Source of the DNA: Plantago major | Taxonomy: Eukaryota; Streptophyta; Magnoliopsida; Lamiales; Plantaginaceae | Length of the DNA stretch: 64,000 nt | NCBI GenBank assembly: GCA_026545765.1 | Contig: CM048841.1 | Coordinates: forward strand, 7,599,145-7,663,144 | Direction of reading: 5' to 3' | Part shown: in pieces, positions 55,378 to 64,000 of the stretch | Layout: each line of letters starts with the position of its first letter | How positions within the stretch are numbered: the first letter of the stretch is position 1 | The notes under the pieces: generated by a model | The model's database searches: none | Told to the model about the DNA's origin: nothing | Seen by the model: only the letters and a program-made list of their open reading frames with translations | Position numbers and translations under genes: made by a program

Positions 55378-56120
55378 GGCCATCTCCAACAGAGTTGGAG
55401 ATGGAGTTGCAAAGCAGCTGCAACGCTGCTGGGACGCCTGCTAACCCAAATTTGGGACGGTGCAACTCGTCCCAAATTTTGGGACGAGTTGCACCCTCCT
55501 TTTCCTTTTTTTTTTTTATTTTTTTTTTGTTTTTTTTTTCTTTTCTTCTTGTTTCTTTGTTTTTATTTTTTCTTTTTGTTTTTTTTATTTCTATTCCTTT
55601 TCTACTTTTATATTTTTTATTATTTTTCATTTTTTTTAATATTTCCATATGATAATAATTATATTTAGAAATAGAAATATACTTATACATTACTTCTAAA
55701 ATTTAAAATACATATTAAAATCACACTTGTAAAATGTAGTATTTTAATTGTTGTAATTTTCATTTTCAATTATTTTAATTTTCAATTTCAAGTATTGTAA
55801 TTTTCAATTTTAAGTATTGTAGTTTTTTTTAAGTAATGTAATTTTTATTTTCAAGTAATATATTTAAAAAACATTAGTGTGATTTTGTTATAATTAATTA
55901 ACAACATTTAAAATAAAGACAAGAATAAAGTTTAAAAGGAAATGAGAAAAGAAAATGAAATGAATAATTAAGTTTGAAAGAAATGTTAAAAGAAAATAGA
56001 TTTTGGGCCTCACTGTTGGAGTAGAAAATTGTGGAGAGTTGCAAAGTGAGTTGCAATGAGTGGAATGCTGACGTGGCAGAGAGAGTGGGTTGCAGAGAGT
56101 TGCAACTGCTGAAGATGGCC
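55378..56120. mobile_element. PIF/Harbinger-type MITE, 743 bp
   Basis: Ends GGCCATCTCCAACAG and, reversed, GGCCATCTTCAGCAG. TTA duplication at 55375-55377 and 56121-56123. Subterminal GTTGCAA / TTGCAAC words are inverted at both ends. The interior has a T-rich run (55500-55660). There is a hairpin AACTCGTCCCAAATTTTGGG near 55464-55490. No transposase. Confidence 0.82.
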
Positions 56121-56249
56121 TTAAGACCTGACTCAACACCTGAACTTGTACATGAACTTCTTGAAAAGCATTCTTAAACATTACTCTTAAACATAACTTG
56201 AAAATTAACTTGATTCGTGAGTTCATTTGACATCGTAAGGTACATCCCC

Positions 56250-56390
56250 AGCCGATAGTGACCGCTTAACATGGATAGCCACGATTTGCTAGTTGCATAG
56301 CCGATTGTGACCGCTTAACATGAATAGTCACGATTTGCTAGTTGCCTAGCCGATGGTGACCGCTTAACTTGGTTGGCACGATTTGCTAGG
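56250..56390. repeat. 49-bp tandem repeat, three copies
   Basis: Unit AGCCGATAGTGACCGCTTAA plus CATGGATAGCCACGATTTGCTAGTTGC-type remainder; the three copies drift slightly. Confidence 0.85.
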
Positions 56391-57584
56391 GAGACCTTAC
56401 TAGCCCATTCTTGACTTAACTTGAAATCCTTATTGACTTAGAATCTTATTAACGTGAATGCATGCTATTACACTCAACTTGTAAATGAAATGTGCACAAA
56501 CAACATACACCATATAACACAAACCATGAACGCACTGCAGATATAACTATAACCAAACCATAGATAGCATTTAGCATCACCTCATACAATTAATCAACAA
56601 AGTCTCTCAGAATATGTATCACGTTGGAAACTATACAATCAGAAATATCAACAATATCAAAAGACAATGCTTCAGCTCTCATGTAATCTCATAAACAAAG
56701 TACAAATTCAACGTATATACCAGTCATAGCCTATAGTAGTCTTCAGGCAGGCACAAATCCATGGAAGAAATAATTTACAAATAAATAACTTCAGCAGCTA
56801 GTTCACAATAACAGTAGCTAGACTACAACTAATTTCACAAGGCGAAAGTAACTTCTGTGATACGTTTGAAATAGCATACACTCAGCATCAACACATGAAT
56901 TTAAATAAACCATGCCGTGTCCTTAACCCATAAAAGAAATATATCATAAATAGATAGAACTCCTTAGACCTAACGAGATAGGTAAGTAAATTTCCTAAGG
57001 AACTGGCATACATAAAATAGTTTTCTAACAATTAACACATAAACACGAATGAATCCTGAAAAACTTATGAAGATCACATATATATATATAATATCATAAA
57101 TATTAAGCAACCAAATAACCGTGAATGAGTCTTAGGGAAACTTGCCTTGAGAAAACAAATAATAGGGACGAGAATTGAAAACGGGTTGGAAAATAACACT
57201 CTGTTCGACATCGGATTCTGGACGACTCACAAATCCAAACAGAGATCCATCCGGTGAAAGTATAGAACCGTCTGTTAGAAATCTGCTCTCCAAAAATCAA
57301 CTCGATCGGACGGTTACAAACCGGGAAACTATTTTAGAACATGATTGTGCTGTGCAGAAAGTTGCGCGTGAAAATAAAGTTATGGCTAAAGGTTTTTCTT
57401 TGAAAAATCTATGGTTAGGGCTAGAATGAACTTGTTAAAGAAAATTGATTTGGACTTTAAATAAGTGACGGGCCGGATAAGGCTATAAGGCACAAAACTG
57501 GGCCAACAACGCTTTACGAACTGCGCTTTGACGGTCGGTTCACTTTAAAATGTCTAAATTCGAAATACGAATTTTTTGGGCTGT

Positions 57585-57630
<46 letters not shown>

Positions 57631-57750
57631 TGAATTTAATGAATCTGAACTGAATCGAACGAATTCGAACTGAGCTAAACTGAAATTAATGAGTTTTCAA
57701 GCAAAGGGAACATAGCCTTAATTTCATCTGAAAACTCATTAATTTCAGTT
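57585..57750. repeat. (AAT)n tract and 22-bp perfect inverted repeat
   Basis: (AAT)n at 57587-57630. Then AACTGAAATTAATGAGTTTT-CA (57678-57699) is repeated inverted at 57729-57750 with a 29-bp loop. The loop contains GGGAACATAGCCTTA, close to the end of the MITE at 17667 plus its TTA. Probably a MITE remnant. Confidence 0.75.
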
Positions 57751-59363
57751 AAGATTCACTCGGTTCTGTTCTGTTTAGTTATTTCTTATATTATAAATAA
57801 ATTCAGTTCGGTTTATTATAGTTATGTTCAGACGAAAATAACGTATCGTTACACTTAATTTGTTCTCGAGTGTTCTTATATTGACTACTATAAGTCTATA
57901 ACATTAATATCCAAGAAAGATCGCAAGCGTGGTGTAACCGTGTGATAAATCCTGGTTTTACATCATGAAGAAAAAAGACAAAAGTTACGACAAAGTCCTT
58001 ATATATGTACGCACATCATACGAGATATTCTTAAATATTGTCTATATCATTCTACCTCAATTATTCATTAATTAATGTAAACAACTCTTAATGTAACAGT
58101 TGTACGCGTTGAGATCGAGGCATATAACAAAGTTGACATTTTACAAACTGATTGTTACACAAATTATATTTTACTTTAATTATTGAGTGAAATTATAATA
58201 TATTTTCCCAAAGTTACCTAGCTAGCTAGATCAGTAGACAATGAAAGTTTGAAAACAGCTCGATTTGAGAAAAAACAAATTTTACCAATTGATTTGAGAT
58301 CTTTACACCTAAAAAATTCATGGCTAATTTCTAAAATAAGTGTTCTAGAGGGAGTACTAGCTATCTTATCCAGGATTAGTGAATGTTTATATGGAGTATT
58401 ATTCTGATAAAAGTAGTAAGGGTGTAACGAGCTGACAACTAATCGATCGTGACCCGACCTTTTAGGCCAGTGCGGTTACGTATAATTTGGATCACACACG
58501 TACGCTAGTATGATATTGTCTGCTTTGGGCCGGAGCCCACACAGATTTACTTTTGGAGTCAACCAAAAGGAAGTAATTTTATGATGAATGACCTACTGAG
58601 AAGTCTCAAAGTGCACGATAAGTGAGGACAAATTATACGGGAAAGTACATTTTGGTACAATGTGATCAACATATCAGCCGGAGAGCTGACACGCCGGCAC
58701 AAAGAATTGAGATTCGATCCCTAAATGGTTGAGTCATTACAAAGGGATTGAATAAAGTGTAAGATGGAGATAAAATAGTAGTAATGAGGAAAATAAAATA
58801 ATAAAGGTGTATAAATTGGAATAAAATTTTTACTTGTTCGAAGTCATTGCAATGCATGCAATAATCTATTTAATATATTAAGCAAAAAAGTTTTTGAGCC
58901 ATTTTAGAGTGTCCACATCATGTAATTATTTGGCAAATCCCTATTCTCTCATTGGTCCATTTTTTAGCCAGGTTGTTAAATTCTTTTATTTTGATTGGTT
59001 GAAGTTTTTTAATGTGTTGATGTGTTATGATCTTTCCAAAATCGGACCTAATGTGTTGAGTACAAATTTATTCATTGTTTTAGTAAGTAGTAAATCATCC
59101 GTCTGTTTATTTATTTTGGTCTTAAACATGGAAATAAACATTCCACGATTACTAAATTACATTAATTCTTATATAGTAATAAGTAAGGTAATCAAAATTC
59201 CATGGCTAATGACTCGCTTAGTTTCCAGGTCTTAAAGCTGACAATTATTTATGAGGATCTATATTTGTTTAAATTATTCTAACAGTAGTCAATTCTTTCA
59301 CTCAAATTTGTGTATCCATTCATAATACCTACCTTTTATTTTAAAGTCCCGTTTATCAATATA
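57751..59363. other. Non-coding DNA; possible short LTR-element remnant at about 58418-58625
   Basis: No gene seen. Minus strand near 58545-58515 reads GGGCCCAAAG-like CGGCCCAAAGCAGACAATATC, a phrase I have met in plant terminal-repeat elements; no boundaries found, so only a hint. Confidence 0.3.
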
Positions 59364-59365
59364 TA

Positions 59366-59615
59366 CTTCCTCCGTTTCTGTAAAAGTGAAACAATTTTGA
59401 TTTGCACAATTTTTAAGAAAAAATGTGATCCCAAAAATTATGTGGTTAAGAATGAGTTTGAGATATTAATTCAGTGGAAAAGTACACGTGGGCCCAAAAA
59501 TTGTGGTTAAAAATGAATTGTATTATAGAAGTAATTTCCATAAAAGAAAATGTAACACTTTTAATGAAACTCGCAAAACGAAAAATTGTTTCACTTTTAC
59601 ATAAATGAAAAGGAG
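59366..59615. mobile_element. Stowaway-like MITE, 250 bp
   Basis: TA duplication at 59364-59365 and 59616-59617. Ends CTTCCTCCGTTTCTG and, reversed, CTCCTTTTCATTTATG; both continue with an identical TGTAAAAGTGAAACAATTTT. Confidence 0.85.
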
Positions 59616-59743
59616 TATGTAATATTGCACCATAAAAAGGTACTCGAAGTTTTAGAAATGTAAATATCGTTAAGCTTCAAAATCAATTCAAATCGAAAGT
59701 AGTGTGGAAAAAGAAACAAGGTACTAGAAATTTCAGTATGTTA

Positions 59744-59990
59744 CTCCCTCCGTTCAGGAGAACATCATATATTAGTGTTGGCGCGTATTTTTATGTGAAA
59801 AGTTAAAGTCATGATAAAATATTTAAAATGTGGAAAAATTTATACTTTTATTGGCAAAAATGTATCTTTTGTATGTAAAGTTGAGATTTTTATTATTTGT
59901 TTGTGGGATAGCTTCCTTTTATAGTGATGCATGAGTTCTATGAGACGACTAAAAATCACAAATATATGAAGTTCTGTGGGACGTAGGGAG
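59744..59990. mobile_element. Stowaway-like MITE, 247 bp
   Basis: TA duplication at 59742-59743 and 59991-59992. Ends CTCCCTCCGTTCAGGAGAAC and, reversed, CTCCCTACGTCCCACAGAAC, the classical Stowaway terminus. Distinct interior from the neighbour at 59366. Confidence 0.87.
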
Positions 59991-60060
59991 TAATACAATT
60001 CAAATCATAGAAAATTTTGGAAGTGATTGTTTTATCATAGAATAATGAAACTTTACTTCC

Positions 60061-61126
60061 AAAATTTTAATTATATAATTTAATTGTACATTTTACCTTT
60101 ACGGTTTAAGATTAAATCGTTGAATAATGTTGACTGCAAAAAGTCAAAATGGTACATTTGGTCTGGGACGGAGGGAGTACAATATAGAATCATCATCATA
60201 TCATATAGATTTTTACAATCTGAATAAGCTCGATATTCGCTAAGCTTCATAAATCAATTTGCATTAGATCTTTCCTTAGTCCGATTTCATACCTTAGGTA
60301 AGATAATCAGACTATGAAAAAGATGAGGGCTTTCGCTTTTCTTACCATATGAGAATTGGAAAGTACTTTGACAATTGTGAAATTTTAGTAGGAAAGAAGC
60401 TAAGAATTTACTTGGTAATTTTAGTAAAAATTATCTGATTGAAAAAAGTAGAGATGAATTTGGGCTGGGCCGCGCTACTTTGGGAATGATGTGAAGCTAA
60501 TTGAAATGGCAAGTGTGACTTTTATGGGTATAATGTTTACCCTAACAATCATAATTCGCCGTCGATATAGTGATGCAAAAAATCTATCTAATATATTAAC
60601 CTAAAATCTATCTATCTAAAATTTTAATTATATAATTTAATTGAACATTTTACATTTACGGTTTAAAATTAAATCTTAGACAAAGTTGAATAATGTTGAC
60701 TACAAAAAGTCAAAATGGGACATTTGGTCTGGGACGGAGGGAGTACAATATAGAATCATCATCATATCATATAGATTTTTACAATCCGAATAAGCAAGAT
60801 ATTCGCTAAGCTTCATAAATCAATATGCATTAGATCTTTCTTTAGTCTGATTTCATACCTTAGGTAAGATAATCAGACTATGAAAAAGATGAGGGCTTTC
60901 GCTTTTCTTACCATATGAGAATTGGAAAGTACTTTGACATTTGTGTAATTTTAGTAGGAAAGAAGCTACGAATTTACTTGGTAATTTTAGTAAAAATTAT
61001 CTGATTGAAAAAAGTAGAAATGAATTTGGGTTGGGCCGCGCTACTTTGGGAATGATGTGAAGCTAATTGAAATGGCAAGTGTGACTTTTATGGGTTTAAT
61101 GTTTACCCTAACAATCATAATTCGCC
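60061..61126. repeat. Tandem duplication of about 0.5 kb
   Basis: Copy 1 (60061-60560) and copy 2 (60618-61126) are nearly identical, separated by 57 bp with CTATCTATC repeats. Each contains one Stowaway-type end, GGGACGGAGGGAGTA (about 60167-60180 and 60730-60744), without an obvious partner end, and the phrase GGGCTGGGCCGCGC / GGGTTGGGCCGCGC. Confidence 0.88.
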
Positions 61127-64000
61127 TTAATTCATGTGTCCATGGTACATGCCAATTCGTTCGATAAATTCTAAAATGTAATCCTTCATTTTGTCTTCAT
61201 GTAAATGTTAGTATAATTTACTTTAAAATTACCTTTAAGGTCGAACTCGAATATAAATTGCTCTTAAATTACATCAGAATAAATAAATAAATAAATAAAG
61301 TGATATTAAGAATGTTTGGTAAGTGTAATGTACTTTCATAAAATATTTTCCAGTATAACTCAAGAATAATTTTTGTCTAACTCAGAAATTACTCAAAAGT
61401 CAAATATACATTTGTTATGAGACTGGGGAAGTACATTAATTCACCAATTATTTCATGGAAGGTTCTAAACGAGTCCGGGTATGATCTGGTTTCAGTCTTA
61501 TTTATCTTATGCCAGGTCTCTTGCATTAATGGGTACAGAACAAACCCAAGTCTTAATTATAGGGCGCATTACTCTGAAAACCCCTATTAAGTTTTCTAAT
61601 TACATCTCCCCACATATGAAAACAATAACAACAACCCCTAGAATTCAATATTTGTTTACTTTAGATTTTTTTTCAGCAAAATAAAAACACCCAAGCAAGC
61701 CTTTAAAATTTTTATTTGCAAAATTGTCTCTCCAAGTTCTAAATATAAAATTTTAACCTCATTTTATTTGCAAAAATATCCAACTTGATATAAATGTTTG
61801 GGAAAAAATGAAAAAGTTTGACATATTTTTATTTGGATGGAATTGTTTCCATATAAATTACATTGCATAATTCCTTTCATGACTGGGATCATTTCACGTA
61901 GTGGGTATTTAATTACCAAAGGGTGAGAAAGTAAGAAAGGCGGACTTACATACATCGTCCTACTAAGACTTGGATCTGAGTAAGACAACCCCATATATTT
62001 GACATCTTCGATGAGATCATTGAATGTCCAGTGCATGTGTCAAGGATTTTAGTGTAGAAAGAATAAGTAAGAATGAGATCAATCAATATGATATCTCATT
62101 AGTGCTTGGAAACTTTGTCAAGTGCTTAAATATAGATAGCATAAACAAATTGGATGATGTTTTTAGTGGATTGGAATATGTTACACATGTAATTAATGTC
62201 CAATGACCCAACCCGTTTAACACCCGACATGTGGAACCCGATAAATATCATAAGGGTCATCAACATGTACCCAATCCTAAGAGGTTAAGCATTAACTTGT
62301 ATGAGTTTAGAAAAATGAACCCCATGAAACTAAATAAAAATGAATACAAAATTGTAAAACTCGATCGTTGTCCAACAATCCTACCTAGGGAACCCCACAA
62401 ACAATCATCATTTCACATGTTACGGTGAGTTTGGTTTTCCTGTTTCATTGGGGGAGGGGGCATATCCGGACCAACCCTATAAACCCAAAATATATAAATT
62501 TGTATTTTACTGAAATCATTTTTCAAACGTTCATGTGATTATTTTTTGGGCGGTTAGGGTGCTCCATCCCCAAAAAATATTATTATTTCACTAACATAAT
62601 TTTTTACAAGTTTTAGTGATATTTGTTTACGGGTAGGCGCGTCCCTTCCAGTCCCAAAAAAAATAATATAATCTTTTCACATGTTTATGAATTGGTGGGT
62701 CCAAACAACCCCACCCGGCACCCACTACTAAATTTTGTGATTGCTTCACAAACATAATCGTAAACTATGTTGCGGAGGGGGGGGGGGGTTATCGGGTTGG
62801 GAGATCGTGTTAGGTTGTGGTCGTGTTTCACGGGTATGGAACATGTTTGGGTGTATATCCGATCCGGACTCGAACGCCATTATTTAGAATGAGTATTATG
62901 TGGGTTTGCATGGAGTTGGATAGAACCTGGCCCATTTAAAAGACTATATTGGAAGTTGTCTTCTCAATCGAATTCTTTAATATGATTAATTGTTCATGTG
63001 CGACTAATCATAGGTTGTGCTAAAAGCTGCATATATGGTCATGCTTTTGAGGATATTGAGTAGGCCTTAAAGTTGTGCAATGTCACGGGACTATGAGTTA
63101 CTACTCTTGGGAAGCATATAATCGAGGCAAAAGTGATGTATGGAATAAATGTAGGAGAAAAGTATATCAATCTTAAGGTGATGATAAGCCATCATACAAA
63201 TCAAACTCCCCTCTCAACTTCAATAAGAGATAGTCCCCTATATCAATTTACTTTGCCATGGCGATAATCAAAAGTTAGGGAGAATCTATTTCTCACGCCA
63301 GAATGTACATCTTCACATCAATATTAGACTACAATCAGTTAATGTTTCTCTATTTATGGTCACCAATAGAAATGTTATGTATGTATTGATTTGTAAAGAA
63401 AATTGGAGTAATATATATGTAGTAACTGACTCATTAATTATCCTCATATGGGAATCCGCTAATTTTAAATTGGTTACAGGACCGGTACCCGACCCGTAAT
63501 TCTTAACAAGTGATAAATCCGTTAAAATCTGGAAGACCCAGAACCCGTTTTGTGAATTGATGTTTTGATTGCCGGGGGGCGGGGGAGGGGGACCCCAAGG
63601 CAAACATTTTGGGTAGCACCCACCCACCCGGGGTGAAAATGTTTTGTGTCACAAAAATTCCACATGTTTTTTTGCAAAAAAAAAAAATGAGGGGGGGGGG
63701 GGGGGGTCTTTGTCGGCTGGGTTTCAGGTGACGCATACTTAGATAAGCTGTCGGGTTTTAACGTGTTTGAGTCAGCTTTGTATTAGTTGCTACCCATTTA
63801 CAGAGGCCTATATGGGAATGCATATGATATAATTATCAACATGTTGCATAAATAAGTGTTTAACAAGTTTATCACTATTATATAAAAGAGACTTATAAGT
63901 ATATTACATCTATATCAAGAGAATCAGTTTTCATTAAGATTATTTTTTTCCAACAGTCACATGTATGAGTTGTTTTTGTATGAACTTTTGATGATTCTAA
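61127..64000. other. AT-rich intergenic DNA, no feature called
   Basis: No convincing open frame, RNA gene or repeat boundary. Two long G runs (62777-62788 and 63691-63706) and an A run (63676-63687) are present, and ACCCGACC / ACCCGTTT words near 62210-62240 and 63480-63550 suggest degraded transposon DNA. Confidence 0.5.

Larger units (their letters stand above)
54867..57584. other. Non-coding DNA, possible long degraded LTR, hosting a MITE
   Basis: An (AAT)n run lies near 54908-54927, then GCGCCCTGAATTTT; the right edge near 57570-57590 has TTTTTTGGGCTGTTATA. Both edges look like chromovirus LTR edges, but I found no target duplication. It contains the Harbinger-type MITE and a 49-bp triplicated repeat. 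No coding sequence. Confidence 0.35.

Noticed and set aside
55271..55690. Lys-rich 139-codon minus-strand frame
   Set aside because: It is the complement of the T-rich interior of the Harbinger-type MITE.
58418..58625. A terminal-repeat (TRIM-like) element
   Set aside because: Only a remembered phrase supports it; no paired repeats or duplication found, so no element is called.
1..64000. CRISPR arrays, phage, plasmid or bacterial operon features, organellar inserts, tRNA or rRNA genes
   Set aside because: None seen. The tandem arrays lack the repeat-spacer pattern, and the overall content is plant transposons.

Overview
This window looks like heterochromatic or intergenic DNA of a flowering plant, probably a eudicot. 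The evidence is the mixture of element types: Ty1/copia elements with LTRs and Met-tRNA-type primer sites, Athila/Tat-type Ty3/gypsy pieces, plant L1-type LINEs with a zinc-knuckle ORF1 and a reverse transcriptase (RT) followed by a zf-RVT tail, Tourist- and Stowaway-like MITEs, and a Mutator-like element. I found no intact host gene, no tRNA or rRNA gene and no CRISPR or bacterial feature. I cannot name the species.

The first 48 kb is a nest of insertions. The left part is the 3' part of a gypsy element (Gypsy A, 970-16558), broken by three later insertions: a Sirevirus-type LTR (1-969), an ORF1-only LINE (3395-5437) and a pol-deleted copia (Copia C, 8511-15079). Gypsy A itself sits in the gag of an older copia on the minus strand (Copia B). 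That gag is also broken by an inverted solo LTR of the Gypsy A family (17026-18461), which carries a 110-bp Tourist-like MITE. The Copia B leader is split by a gag-only gypsy element with large tandem arrays (18824-26654). Right of the Copia B LTR lies a nearly full-length L1-type LINE (27202-48295, minus strand). Its ORF2 is interrupted by a 16-kb Sirevirus-like copia (29607-45659). Target-site duplications support most of these boundaries: AAAGG, GTTAC, GGATT, GATGC, 19 bp, 17 bp and a likely 16 bp.

The 16-kb copia is the most interesting object. After gag-pro-int-RT-RNase H (31337-37233) it carries about 6.8 kb more before the 3' LTR. This holds a long, mostly open accessory region (about 38090-43686). 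Inside it a chain of short exons in phase 0 alternates with intervals of about 65-82 bp that look like spliceosomal introns. A TATA-like box and a strong 3' splice site lie just upstream. The palindrome AGATATCT recurs through the whole element. Copia C shows an analogous but different iteration (CAATGTTG/CAACATTG) and several copies of its polypurine-tract/LTR junction.

From 48.3 to 64 kb the DNA is AT-rich and non-coding: solo-LTR-like remnants, a 1.3-kb Mutator-like non-autonomous element with tandem terminal repeats and a perfect 9-bp duplication (49954-51252), a 5'-truncated LINE (53208-54849), a Harbinger-type MITE (55378-56120), two Stowaway MITEs near 59.4-60.0 kb, and a tandem duplication of about 0.5 kb (60061-61126).
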